A stretch of 64,000 nt of DNA, taken from assembly GCF_900100535.1 (NCBI RefSeq), contig NZ_FNDG01000015.1:84145-148144 (forward strand), in the 5' to 3' direction. Position 1 is the first letter of the stretch; every line of letters begins with the position of its first letter. A program made the position numbers and the translations under genes. The notes under the pieces were generated by a model. That model ran no database searches, had not been told where the DNA came from, and saw only the letters and a list, made by a program, of their open reading frames with translations. The DNA comes from Phytopseudomonas flavescens. Its GTDB lineage: Bacteria; Pseudomonadota; Gammaproteobacteria; Pseudomonadales; Pseudomonadaceae. Below are positions 17,411 through 25,319 of this stretch, piece by piece.

Positions 17411-19716
17411 GACATCAATTCCGGGTTGGGATCCAGCTGTGTTTGAAGCCATTCCAAGGCATCCGTAATGTACTTAGGGCAGGCTATTGGTTCGCCCGTC
17501 GCGACCATCTCAAAGATGCTTGCGGCGAAGTCTCCTTTCTTGAACGAGCCGTGCATGAGTTTGTGCAGAGCTGCGAGCAAGTCCGAAATATTTTCATGGT
17601 CGGCAACCCGTCGAGCTACGGAGCCAAGCGCGCCTTTTGGCGGCTTTATTTTGTTGCCATCACTGTCGACCTTCTCATCCTTAAGGCCTTTGAACCAAGG
17701 AATGTTCTTGAGAATAAGAGAGTCCTCAAAGGTGCTAGGCCAATGGTCACCCGCTTCAGCCACGGGCAACTGCCAAGCAAAACGCACTAGGCATTCAGCG
17801 ACTTCTTTCCAAACAAGTTGTACCTCTGCCGGGTTCTTGAAATCTTCGAGCTGTAGCAGTTTCGGGTGCCATCCGCGCAGAGTCGGGTTCCCGCATTGCA
17901 GCCCGACTTGGCCAGTATTAGCTACTGCAACTAGAGTGGTGGTTGGCTCACCATCCTTAGCTGGCTTGCCAGCTCTCTCCTCAACGGGGTCGACGTCGGT
18001 GATGATGACCGTGGGAATACGAAGTTTTTCCACGAGCGGCTTAAGCCGATGAGCGTGACTACCGCCAATGTCCAGGAAGGACAGATAGCGGCTGTTGAGC
18101 ATTTTGAAATCTCGTTCGATGAAAAGTGGTACCAGCATGCGCTCAGCAACTCCTTCAACGAAAATTGCAGCGTTGGCAAACAAAAGATCAGTATGCTGAA
18201 CGCGGAAATACCGCTCTGCGAATTGACGGGTCTTTTTGTCATCACCGAAAATTTGCCCAAGATTGACCACCTCGGTGGTCGGCATGAGATTTTCTGCGCT
18301 CTTCGCTATGCGGCGGACGTACCGTAATCGGTCAAAGCTCTCCGCATGCGCGAGATGGCTGGAATGAGTACTAATAATTAACTGACTTTTAAGCCTTGAT
18401 GCGTCTTTGTCGTTTGGGCTGATCAGCTTGTGTGCTTTATCTGGGAAGATGCGCTGCACTTGGACATGGAGATGCGCCTCAGGCTCCTCAATCAATACCA
18501 GATGAACGGGTACCGGTGCGCCCTTTTCGGGCTTGAGTCGGGCGGCTTTGAAAGAAACCAGTTGATAGCTGAGCGATTGGAGATTTTGGTATCCGAGCCC
18601 AATGGAGTATTCGGGGAGAAGCTCTTCCAGTGAGTCCTTCTGCATGCTGTATTGAACAGCGGTTCCATGGTCGAGCAAATCAGCTGTCTGTATGCGCGTG
18701 CGGAAGCGAATCTCTTGGGGATCGTGCAACCCTGGATACCCGAGCTCTTTAACCTCTTCCACCGACGGAGCGATCGCCTCGTGAATCTTCTTGTCCAGCG
18801 CCTGCTGCGCCTCAGCGACTGCCTTAATAAGATCTGCGCGATGCCCATGACCTGTTGTAGCAACATTTAGATGCTGTCGAGCAAACTTGAGAAGTTGATT
18901 GGAGAACATGCCGACACGGTGGGGACCAGAAGCAGAGCGAGAATCAGCTTCCTCACTGCCAAGACCCCGCTGCGCGGCAACGAAGTCAACGCGAATCAGT
19001 TTCTGTAAATTTTTTCGCTCAATTGGACTGGAGTCTGCTGGCAGAGTCTGAGTCGCATAGGTCTCTAGCCCTTCCAGAGGGTTGTTATCGGCATCCAGTT
19101 TGTATGCACGGACTTGACCCAACTTGTGCGGCTCGCGCAACCAAAAGTCGAGGAGGTCAATGGGCCAGGCAAGCGAATCCGCACCCATATCCTTCACCGG
19201 CAGTCGCGCCGTGTAGTATGCCCAAGCCAACTGCTTCAACTCGTCAACGCTTGCAGCGGGCTCCAAACGCAACCGTACCCCAACGGCTCCGCCTTTCCAG
19301 CTGAATTTGGAGAGAAATGGGGCGACATAGTGGAACATGCCAGCCCCCGCATCGAACCAGAGGTCCAACGTCGGCATAGCCGAGTGGATGATTCCGAGCT
19401 GCTCCATCCATTGCTCTTCGGACCCGGTCACTGTCGACGGGTCTTCCTTTAGCACCTCCCAAGCTTTACCAAGCGCTCGTAACTTTGGCCACTGCGAAAG
19501 ACTGATATCGAAAGCACCAAATGGAGAGCCATCTGAAAGGAAGTGGCGTAGCGCTGCAAGAACCGATGTTTTGCCGCTATTGTTGGCGCCGACAAGAATA
19601 GTAGTCTTCTTGTCGACGTCGAGTTGGACCTTACCAAGTCGACGGAACTGACAAAGCTCTAGGAATCGAAGTGTGATGTTTCCGGCTACCGGCGTGGTAA
19701 CGACCGCTTCTGTCAT
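17407..19716 (-). CDS. gajA-like: OLD-family ATP-dependent nuclease, GajA-like
   Basis: This 769-residue protein has an N-terminal ABC-type ATPase: Walker A 'GANNSGKT' at 43-50, Walker B 'LVLIEEPEAHLH' at 406-417 and H-loop 'IISTHSSH' at 447-454. A C-terminal Toprim domain has Glu521 in 'IFVEGVAERMLV' and the acidic 'ITDVDP' at 572-577. An OLD nuclease next to a UvrD-like helicase is the class 2 OLD arrangement known as Gabija. Known GajA proteins cut DNA when nucleotide pools fall during infection. It is longer than typical GajA (about 580 residues); the extra length is mostly between the ATPase halves and at the C-terminus. A GAGGA Shine-Dalgarno sequence precedes the ATG. Confidence 0.85.
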   Translation of the reverse strand: MTEAVVTTPVAGNITLRFLELCQFRRLGKVQLDVDKKTTILVGANNSGKTSVLAALRHFLSDGSPFGAFDISLSQWPKLRALGKAWEVLKEDPSTVTGSEEQWMEQLGIIHSAMPTLDLWFDAGAGMFHYVAPFLSKFSWKGGAVGVRLRLEPAASVDELKQLAWAYYTARLPVKDMGADSLAWPIDLLDFWLREPHKLGQVRAYKLDADNNPLEGLETYATQTLPADSSPIERKNLQKLIRVDFVAAQRGLGSEEADSRSASGPHRVGMFSNQLLKFARQHLNVATTGHGHRADLIKAVAEAQQALDKKIHEAIAPSVEEVKELGYPGLHDPQEIRFRTRIQTADLLDHGTAVQYSMQKDSLEELLPEYSIGLGYQNLQSLSYQLVSFKAARLKPEKGAPVPVHLVLIEEPEAHLHVQVQRIFPDKAHKLISPNDKDASRLKSQLIISTHSSHLAHAESFDRLRYVRRIAKSAENLMPTTEVVNLGQIFGDDKKTRQFAERYFRVQHTDLLFANAAIFVEGVAERMLVPLFIERDFKMLNSRYLSFLDIGGSHAHRLKPLVEKLRIPTVIITDVDPVEERAGKPAKDGEPTTTLVAVANTGQVGLQCGNPTLRGWHPKLLQLEDFKNPAEVQLVWKEVAECLVRFAWQLPVAEAGDHWPSTFEDSLILKNIPWFKGLKDEKVDSDGNKIKPPKGALGSVARRVADHENISDLLAALHKLMHGSFKKGDFAASIFEMVATGEPIACPKYITDALEWLQTQLDPNPELMS

Positions 19717-19823
19717 TGTGGTTCCTCTCTATCCATGGGGGGCGCGCCAATTCAAAATAGTATATCTGATCGTCCGTTTCTGGCCGATTGCACCCGGTCA
19801 TGATTATCAGGATTTCGTCCCCT

Positions 19824-20099
19824 TCAGAGCTTGAAAACCCAAGACGTTTCTAGACGTCGAGCTAGCAGCCGGACCGTCAGCACGTAGTAATACTGCGTTG
19901 CCTGACTGTGTTCGCTCAAGCGATTCTCAAGAAACCACACCACATGCTTCTTTTGCCAAGTCCATGGATTTACCCGCTGCCAGCGCTCTGCGATTGCGAC
20001 CTGGATGATTTTTGCCTGGCGCACATGACGTTGCCGCGTTGCATGCGAACCAGTTAGCACCCCAGCCAAGAACAGCTCCATATCGAATGACTTACTCAT
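19824..20099 (-). CDS. Small protein coupled to Integrase_1-type recombinase
   Basis: This 91-residue basic protein is rich in Trp, Arg and His ('ERWQRVNPWTWQKKHVVWFL') with no membrane segment. Its ATG overlaps the recombinase stop (ATGA, 20096-20099). Small genes in this position are often found behind Integrase_1-type recombinases in gamma-proteobacterial islands; a role as accessory factor for recombination is inferred from coupling only. Confidence 0.65.
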   Translation of the reverse strand: MSKSFDMELFLAGVLTGSHATRQRHVRQAKIIQVAIAERWQRVNPWTWQKKHVVWFLENRLSEHSQATQYYYVLTVRLLARRLETSWVFKL

Positions 20100-21076
20100 A
20101 TACGTCCTCCGATGTAGGCAGCGACCACATCGACCCGGCCGTGCCCCAGCTCATAGCCGATTTGGACCCGGGCCGCTCGATCAAGGAGCTGATTTAGCCG
20201 GTAACATTCGCCACCGTTTATAGGTGCTCGATGCTGGGTGATTTGTTCGTAGCGCTCACATGCATACGCCGCTCGTAGCTCATGGAATCCTTTGAGGTTA
20301 TATGCATGAATGGTGTCGCGTGCGGGGCGGACGATTTCCTGCAGAATGGTCAAGTAGCTTTCGTTCGGAGCAATCAGGTTTCGGCTACCAGCAGGCGACA
20401 CCTGCTTCGCGAACTCCAGCGCGCCACGAATATGGTCGTCCACCGTAATCCAGCGATGCGCTGATGCACCGGCGCGGCCGCCTTTGGTGCCGTCCTGAAT
20501 GTTTATCTTGGCTAAGCTTTCAGCCTCGCGGCTCAACCGTGGCAGGTCAGCCAAGATGGCCTCACGCAAACGCATGCCGGTGGCTCGTGCCAGCTGCACG
20601 ATCGCTCCGGCCCTTAGATGTTGGCGGCTGCAAAGCGCCTCGACTATTCGCTGTACGTGTTCGCGATCTTGGCCCTGCGGCACCGATTGACGAACCCCGG
20701 TGCGCTGCAGACCCAACGCCTTGCTCGGACTTGGCACTTTCACATACTGATCACCGCGAAGCGCAGCCATTGTCCTATTAACGCTAGATAGCCGGTTTTG
20801 CGCAGTGCTGATAGCTAGGTGGCGGTGTTCAACCAGGCCGCGAAGGTATGCGGCATAGTTCGACAACACCTCGCTGTCAATCTGCCGCGCATCGTTCACC
20901 CCGGGCCCCGCTTCAGACCGGCACCACTTCACGAATGCCCGCCACCGGTCACTGTGCGCCTTGACCGTGCCGTAGTGGCCGCTGCCAAACATGTCTTTCA
21001 GGGCCTGCGGTCCCGCGTAGCTCAATTGTCTGCCGTAGCCGAAATTACGACCATGGCGTCTACCCACTAATGCCAT
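20096..21076 (-). CDS. Tyrosine recombinase, Integrase_1 (PF12835)-like
   Basis: This 326-residue recombinase has an N-terminal SAM-like segment and a catalytic domain with the first Arg in 'RATGMRLREAILADL', 'KGFHELRAAYACERY' in place of HxxR, and a terminal 'GRVDVVAAYIGGRI' with the nucleophile Tyr. ATG at 21076 has AGGAG nine bases upstream, better than the ATG three codons earlier. It is unrelated to the island's P4-type integrase, so the island holds two recombinase types. This one may mobilise an inner segment or be the trace of an older insertion. Confidence 0.8.
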   Translation of the reverse strand: MALVGRRHGRNFGYGRQLSYAGPQALKDMFGSGHYGTVKAHSDRWRAFVKWCRSEAGPGVNDARQIDSEVLSNYAAYLRGLVEHRHLAISTAQNRLSSVNRTMAALRGDQYVKVPSPSKALGLQRTGVRQSVPQGQDREHVQRIVEALCSRQHLRAGAIVQLARATGMRLREAILADLPRLSREAESLAKINIQDGTKGGRAGASAHRWITVDDHIRGALEFAKQVSPAGSRNLIAPNESYLTILQEIVRPARDTIHAYNLKGFHELRAAYACERYEQITQHRAPINGGECYRLNQLLDRAARVQIGYELGHGRVDVVAAYIGGRI

Positions 21077-21473
21077 GCCGCACATCTCCTATCCGTTTCT
21101 CCAGTTCTGCCCCACGTCATCCCGCCAAGAATGCTGAGTGTTATCAGGGATCGAGGCCCCTGCGGCCTGTGGGGATGTCCTCTAACGCGGGACTAGCGGC
21201 TCCTTACGACCGGGAGATTGGGCAGCTCATGATCTGGCCTCCTGAGCACTTCCGAAGGAGTGGGCGGGTGGAGGCTGCATTGGCTGACGAAACCAGCGCC
21301 GCGAGATCTTGAGTCGGGTGAAGGCAGCAATGCGATGACCGGGGCATGCCTGGCTGTCAGCCAGGTGCAGTCCAACCCTTGGTCTGCGGCACCATCATCT
21401 ACATCGCTGTTGCTGGTGATTTCGGTTTTTGTCACGCCGATTGTCACGAGGAGGATTGCGGCAAAGCCACGTT

Positions 21474-21785
21474 CTATATGGGCTGCAGCAGTGGTCTGAG
21501 CGCCCGTCTCTTTCCTGGAGAAAGAGACGGGCAAAGGGTTGGCGCACACGAAATGGCCAAGCGGGGAGGTTGCTGCTGGGCAGAAGGGTAGGGCGGTTGC
21601 CGCAGTGGCAACGATATTAAGTAGGCATCCATCACATGGGTAGTGACCGTACGAGCTACCGGACGCGAATCGTACTTGGGATGAACCGCCTCACGAGGGG
21701 CGTGACCTTTCAGGTTTCTGGCCACATTTGCTGCCTCGGCAGCGCTTGCAATGTCTGGTTTACGCCTGTGGACAAAAGTCGTCAA
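21474..21785 (-). CDS. Possible small island protein (doubtful)
   Basis: The first 60 or so residues of this 103-residue frame look protein-like ('FVHRRKPDIASAAEAANVAR', 'REAVHPKYDSRPVARTVTTH'). The last 40 become proline/arginine/leucine-rich and run through a hairpin at 21502-21532. It may be a real gene whose 3' end was shifted or truncated. No family recognised. Confidence 0.3.
   Translation of the reverse strand: MTTFVHRRKPDIASAAEAANVARNLKGHAPREAVHPKYDSRPVARTVTTHVMDAYLISLPLRQPPYPSAQQQPPRLAISCAPTLCPSLSPGKRRALRPLLQPI
21502..21532. terminator. Perfect 13-bp hairpin, terminator-like
   Basis: GCCCGTCTCTTTC pairs perfectly with GAAAGAGACGGGC across a 5-base loop. There is no long T-run on either side, so it may be a weak terminator or another structured element. 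Confidence 0.4.
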
Positions 21786-21893
21786 GCGGCCTGATTTCAG
21801 ATAATTAGCGCCTGTGGATAAAACTATCCTCCGGTGGACAATGTTGGATTTCGACAGACGCTTAGCTGTGCCAGCCGTATTTTTTCAACGGTC

Positions 21894-21938
21894 GGTCCTT
21901 TTAAACGGGGCGGCTTTGCAGCCCCGTTTAAAAGGACC
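21894..21938. repeat. Perfect 18-bp inverted repeat near the integrase 3' end
   Basis: GGTCCTTTTAAACGGGGC is followed after 9 bases by its exact reverse complement. The stem is unusually long and perfect. It lies about 70 bases past the integrase stop and could end convergent transcripts or serve as a protein-binding site. Confidence 0.6.
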
Positions 21939-22006
21939 CGCGCGGAGGAGCTTCATGCGGCGCGGCGTGTAACTTCAGAGCGAGTTTGTAGCGGTGGGGC
22001 GGCGGG

Positions 22007-23326
22007 CTACTTGGCCCACCTGGCACTGCCAATGCGCGTGACGTTCTCACCCGACTGCTTGGCAAATTCATGCGGCGTCACATGGTCCTCGCGGTTTGCC
22101 TCCAGAAACCGGCTCCACCAAGTCATGATCATCCGACGCTCCTCAAGGAACTCGGCCTTGTGGATATACGCGGCGCGCACATTGTTGCGCTCCTTATGGC
22201 TCATCTGGCGCTCGATGGCCGTCTCCGACCACAAGCCGGACTCGATCAACGCACTGCACGCCATGGAGCGGAACCCGTGGCCGCAGATGTCTACCTTGGT
22301 GTCGTAGCCCATCGTCCTCAAGGCAGCGTTCACCGTGTTCTCGGACATCGGTTTCCATGGTTTGGCGTCTCCGGCAAACACTAGGTCGAATTTGCCGGTG
22401 ATCTTGTGGATCTGCTCCAGCAAGGTCACCGCTTGCGGGGATAAGGGTACAAGGTGAATGTCTCCTGCCATTTTTGTACCCCGTGTGGAAAAGGGTACGC
22501 CGTCCAGCGCTGGGCGGGTGTCGGGGATCTCCCAGATACCGCGCTTGAGGTCAAATTCATTCCAGCGAGCGAAGCGCAATTCGCTGGAGCGCACGAACAC
22601 GTGCAAGGAGAGCATCACCGTCAACCGCGTTAGGGCCCTGCCGCGATAGGTGTCTATGAGTTCCAGCAGTTCTGGCAGGCGAGCCAGTGGCAGTGCTGGC
22701 CTATGTTTTACGCGGGGGGCCTTTATTGAGCCTTCGAGATCGTGCGCCGGGTTCTGGGTGATCAGCCGGAGCCGTTTGGCTTCCCGCATGATGCTCTGGA
22801 GGTAGTTTTGTACCCTTAAGGCAACGTCGATCGTGCCGCGCTTCTTGATTGCCTCAAGCGGCGTCATCAGGTCGTGGGTATCCAGATCGACGATGGCTCG
22901 GGCGCCAATCAAGGGAAAGACGTGAGTCTTGAGTCGTCTCAGCACGGTTTTGGAGTGGCCGGGCGCCCACTTGGCAGACATTTCCCTGTGCCAGTCCAAC
23001 GCTACGTCTTCGAATGTTCGGCCGTTAATAGCAGCCGTAGTCTTGGCGTCTCGCTTTGACTCAATGGGATCAACGCCATTCGCCAGCTGCCTTTTCGCCT
23101 CAAGCCGTTTCCGTCGTGCATCGGCGAGGGTTATCACCGGGTAGTTGCCGAAAGAGGTCAGGCCCTCTCGCCCGTCTGGCTTCACATAGCGAAGACGCCA
23201 GCCCTTGCGGCCATTCGGTTGAACCAGGAGGTAGAGCCCGTCGCCGTCGAAGAGCTTGTAGGCGCGGTCTGTAGGCTTTGCCGAGCGGCAAGCGGTGTCG
23301 GTAAGAGGTGCGGTTGTACGCGACAT
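22007..23326 (-). CDS. int: P4-type tyrosine integrase of the genomic island
   Basis: This 439-residue integrase has the DUF4102 N-terminal arm-binding domain ('KLFDGDGLYLLVQPNGRKGW', 'SFGNYPVITLADARR'), then a catalytic domain with Arg in 'FVRSSELRFARW', 'HGFRSMACSALIE' (HxxR), 'RQMSHKERN' and Tyr in 'RAAYIHKAEF'. ATG at 23326 is preceded by TAAGGAG; the frame is open further upstream through the attachment site, but that part is not integrase sequence. The gene lies directly beside the attachment site at 23488, as usual for tRNA-targeting islands, so it is the enzyme that inserted this island in tRNA-Thr. Confidence 0.93.
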   Translation of the reverse strand: MSRTTAPLTDTACRSAKPTDRAYKLFDGDGLYLLVQPNGRKGWRLRYVKPDGREGLTSFGNYPVITLADARRKRLEAKRQLANGVDPIESKRDAKTTAAINGRTFEDVALDWHREMSAKWAPGHSKTVLRRLKTHVFPLIGARAIVDLDTHDLMTPLEAIKKRGTIDVALRVQNYLQSIMREAKRLRLITQNPAHDLEGSIKAPRVKHRPALPLARLPELLELIDTYRGRALTRLTVMLSLHVFVRSSELRFARWNEFDLKRGIWEIPDTRPALDGVPFSTRGTKMAGDIHLVPLSPQAVTLLEQIHKITGKFDLVFAGDAKPWKPMSENTVNAALRTMGYDTKVDICGHGFRSMACSALIESGLWSETAIERQMSHKERNNVRAAYIHKAEFLEERRMIMTWWSRFLEANREDHVTPHEFAKQSGENVTRIGSARWAK

Positions 23327-23416
23327 AAGGGTACTCCTTATTATCGAATTGAAACCTACCCTAATCTTTACCCTTAAAAGCGCTGGCTGCCACCGGAATC
23401 CGACGGAACGCCAAAA

Positions 23417-23446
23417 CGAAAAAACCCGCCAGAAGGCGGGTTTTTC
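23417..23446. terminator. Bidirectional terminator
   Basis: CCCGCC-AGAA-GGCGGG flanked by A-run and T-run on the two sides forms a strong intrinsic terminator in both directions, between the island integrase promoter and the attachment site. Confidence 0.75.
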
Positions 23447-23449
23447 AAG

Positions 23450-23483
23450 GGTTCCAGAGATTTTTAAAGCCTTCTCTGGAACC
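23450..23483. repeat. 11-bp inverted repeat next to the attachment site
   Basis: GGTTCCAGAGA and its exact complement TCTCTGGAACC are separated by 12 bases and end five bases before the 46-bp core. It now serves as the sequence downstream of the displaced tRNA 3' copy; it could be an extra terminator or an integrase or excisionase site. Confidence 0.5.
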
Positions 23484-23487
23484 TCAA

Positions 23488-23533
23488 ATGGTGCCGGCAC
23501 CAGGAGTCGAACCCGGGACCTACTGATTACAAG
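23488..23533 (-). other. Shared attachment site: island attR and prophage attL (46 bp)
   Basis: These 46 bases are identical to 62979-63024 and cover the tRNA-Thr CCA end, acceptor strand, T-arm and variable region to the anticodon stem. The left neighbour is the island integrase region; the right neighbour is the prophage integrase. One copy thus serves as right end of the island and left end of the prophage. Confidence 0.9.
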
Positions 23534-23574
23534 AAATCTCGTCGTTGCATATAAATCATGCACTTACGCGATTC

Positions 23575-23639
23575 CTTGTTACGTGCAGGCAGCCGTAAGG
23601 GCCAGGTTCCATGCGGTACCTGGCGCGCTTGTTACGTGG
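23575..23639. promoter_or_regulatory. int: Integrase arm-type site candidates, left end
   Basis: CTTGTTACGTG occurs at 23575-23585, and CTTGTTACGTGG at 23628-23639, between the att core and the integrase stop. The same 12-mer occurs twice in tandem next to the right att site. Such repeats flanking both cores are the hallmark of integrase arm-binding sites. Confidence 0.6.
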
Positions 23640-23651
23640 TGTGGGAAGGGG

Positions 23652-24803
23652 TCAGATGACCGAGGGATCGACCGTGGGAACGCTCAGGTCGTAGATATCG
23701 AGCATGGCGGCGTCGCGGTGGCCGCTGGCTTGCTGCTTGTCGGCACGGGTGCCGGCGGTGTCGGTGATGCCCCGGCGCTTGAGGTCGTGCAGGCCGAAGC
23801 GCTGCTCGGCGGTGATGTCGCCTTCCTCGATCGCTCTCCAGATGAAACGCTGCCAGGCGGTGTCCAGGCCGCTTTTCTTCAACTGGCGGCCGTGGGCGCC
23901 GATGATCAGGAAGCGCTGCTCCGCGCTGATCGGTATCGGGATCTTCCGCTTGTTCCATACCTTGGCCCGATAGGCCTTGGCGCCGTCCCAGGCCGCGCGT
24001 AGGCGAGGTGTCCAGCGCACGATGTTGTCGCGGCTGCCCTTGCGCCGGTTGGTGATGATCCCCTCGGGTGTCTCGTTGGCGTCGGTCAGCGTGACGGTTT
24101 CGATTCCGCGCAGTCGGCACAGATAAGACAACTCGATCACGTGTACCAGGTACTGTGGGCATGCTCCCGGCACACCCCTGGCGAGTCGGCCCATGTGCTT
24201 GGCACGGTCGATCAGTACCTCCATGACGGCATGTGACGGCAGGCGCCGCCGCTTGCGCTCTTTGGGGGCCTCGATGCCAATCGCTGGGTTCACTTCCAGG
24301 TAACCGCGGTTGCGGCCCCACTGCATCACCAGGCGCAGGTAACGCAATGCATGGGCGGCCTTGGATGGTTTGCCTTCCTCGGCGATCAGGTCGATGACAC
24401 GTTGCACCAGGGCTGGAGAGAACTTGCGAACAGCCAGGTCGCCCAGCGGCTTGCCCAGCTTCGTGGGCAGCTCAAGCAGTACGTCGCGGGCGTAGGTGTA
24501 GCTTTCCTGTGTCGATGCAGCCAGACCAGCAAAGCGAGTGCTGGCGTGGTACTGCTCGCACAGGAACCGCAGGCTTTCACGATCCGCGGCTGCACGCACG
24601 TCCATGATGGCGTGCAGATCGGCCAGCGAGGCGTCGGCCGGCGCGATGTTCTTGCGGCGCTGCTTACCTGCCCCTCCATCGCGGTAAAGCGTGTACCAGA
24701 CGCCGCTGTCTCGCGGGTCAAAAAAAACGGCCGCTGGAAGAGCGGCCTGATCGATGTGTGGGGGAATGTGCGGATTGTGCTTCCGCTTTCTCGCTCGCCT
24801 CAT
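23652..24803 (-). CDS. int: Prophage tyrosine integrase
   Basis: This 383-residue integrase catalyses insertion at tRNA-Thr. The N-terminal part is arm-binding and basic; the catalytic domain has Arg in 'YLCRLRGIETVTL', a beta-hairpin Lys ('NRRKGSRDNIV'), 'LHDLKRRGIT' (HxxR type), 'SGHRDAAMLDIYD' and the active Tyr. ATG at 24803 overlaps the stop of the DUF4224 gene in an ATGA, which decides this start over one 26 codons upstream. It lies 118 bases from the att core. Confidence 0.93.
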   Translation of the reverse strand: MRRARKRKHNPHIPPHIDQAALPAAVFFDPRDSGVWYTLYRDGGAGKQRRKNIAPADASLADLHAIMDVRAAADRESLRFLCEQYHASTRFAGLAASTQESYTYARDVLLELPTKLGKPLGDLAVRKFSPALVQRVIDLIAEEGKPSKAAHALRYLRLVMQWGRNRGYLEVNPAIGIEAPKERKRRRLPSHAVMEVLIDRAKHMGRLARGVPGACPQYLVHVIELSYLCRLRGIETVTLTDANETPEGIITNRRKGSRDNIVRWTPRLRAAWDGAKAYRAKVWNKRKIPIPISAEQRFLIIGAHGRQLKKSGLDTAWQRFIWRAIEEGDITAEQRFGLHDLKRRGITDTAGTRADKQQASGHRDAAMLDIYDLSVPTVDPSVI

Positions 24804-25087
24804 AGGATGTCGACGCCGTACTGTTCCTGTGGTGCTTGGCCGATACCGCCGGCCTGGTTGACCAGATCCACCGTCGTCCATGGGCCGGCGCGGCCCCGGA
24901 ACAGGTGGATACCCTGTTGCTGCAGCGTGCGTTCCACGTCAGCGCGCCGGCGGTAGCCGGTGATGCGCTTGAGGTCATCGAAGGTCAACATGCCGGTTGG
25001 CCCTGGTTGTGGCGGGTGGCCGAGGGTAGCACCGCCCTCAACCCCCGCAGTACCAGAAACGGCAGCGCCAGTTTCTGGCTCACCCAT
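24800..25087 (-). CDS. DUF4224-domain protein (excisionase-position)
   Basis: This 95-residue protein has a C-terminal DUF4224 region ('LTFDDLKRITGYRRRADVER', 'WTTVDLVNQAGGI') that resembles a small winged-helix DNA-binding fold. It is directly coupled to the integrase by ATGA. In many Pseudomonas phages this small gene sits upstream of int, and a directionality or excision role is inferred from that. A shorter start at the 'MLTFDD' Met is possible, as the first 32 residues are low-complexity. Confidence 0.8.
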   Translation of the reverse strand: MGEPETGAAVSGTAGVEGGATLGHPPQPGPTGMLTFDDLKRITGYRRRADVERTLQQQGIHLFRGRAGPWTTVDLVNQAGGIGQAPQEQYGVDIL

Positions 25088-25319
25088 GCATCACCTCAGC
25101 CGATCGATCTGCCCTGACCAGCATGGCCAGGGCGTTGCGGTAAGCACGCCAGTCGCTCGGCGTGCTGCTGGTAAAAACTGGCGTGCAGCCTGGCTTCTGG
25201 AAGCGGACGTGACCGCCGCGTGTGCGACGAGCTGTCCAGCCGTTGTTAGCGGCGTAAACCAGCAGGTGCAATAGTGACTTGCCGCAGCGCCGGCCAGTGC
25301 TCAGGATGATCTGGCTCAT
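25080..25319 (-). CDS. Small phage protein, HicA-like C-terminal motif
   Basis: This 79-residue protein contains 'WTARRTRGGHVRFQKPG' and 'VFTSSTPSDWRAYRNALAML', which recalls the double-stranded RNA-binding-like fold of HicA/YcfA proteins with its conserved His. No HicB-like partner is adjacent, so a toxin-antitoxin role is not supported. It overlaps the methyltransferase stop (ATGA, 25316-25319) and its own 3' end overlaps the DUF4224 gene by 8 bases, so it belongs to the early operon. Confidence 0.65.
   Translation of the reverse strand: MSQIILSTGRRCGKSLLHLLVYAANNGWTARRTRGGHVRFQKPGCTPVFTSSTPSDWRAYRNALAMLVRADRSAEVMHG

Larger units (their letters stand above)
21077..22006. other. Region between two recombinases with hairpins and a doubtful small gene
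   Basis: About 930 bases with no firmly supported gene. It contains a 13-bp perfect hairpin (21502-21532), a duplicated 15-base motif resembling a DnaA box (21764-21778 and 21810-21824), an 18-bp perfect inverted repeat (21894-21938) and one possible leftward small gene, each listed separately. Confidence 0.5.
9005..23511. mobile_element. Defence-carrying genomic island in tRNA-Thr
   Basis: This element of about 14.5 kb is flanked by a 16-bp direct repeat taken from the tRNA-Thr 3' end. A tRNA-type (P4-like) integrase is at its right end, adjacent to the attachment site. Cargo on the minus strand is a Gabija-like pair, a STAND-nuclease gene with a partner, and an Integrase_1 module. No conjugation, replication or phage structural genes are visible, so it is an integrative, probably non-autonomous island. 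Confidence 0.75.

Noticed and set aside
18492..18866. A second leftward frame inside the OLD nuclease gene
   Set aside because: It overlaps the Walker B region of the nuclease in another frame and is Arg/Ser-rich.
21193..21549. A 118-codon leftward frame between the recombinases
   Set aside because: Composition is low-complexity and it crosses a perfect hairpin; no protein-like segments were found.
23496..23533. A second functional tRNA gene at 23.5 kb
   Set aside because: Only the 3' 46 bases match; past the anticodon stem the sequence diverges, so it is an att remnant.
23327..23563. Upstream extension of the island integrase through the attachment site
   Set aside because: It runs through a terminator and the tRNA copy; ATG at 23326 has TAAGGAG and begins the conserved domain.
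25080..25319. HicA toxin of a toxin-antitoxin pair
   Set aside because: Only a local motif similarity is seen and no HicB-like gene is adjacent; it sits in an operon with DUF4224 and a methyltransferase.
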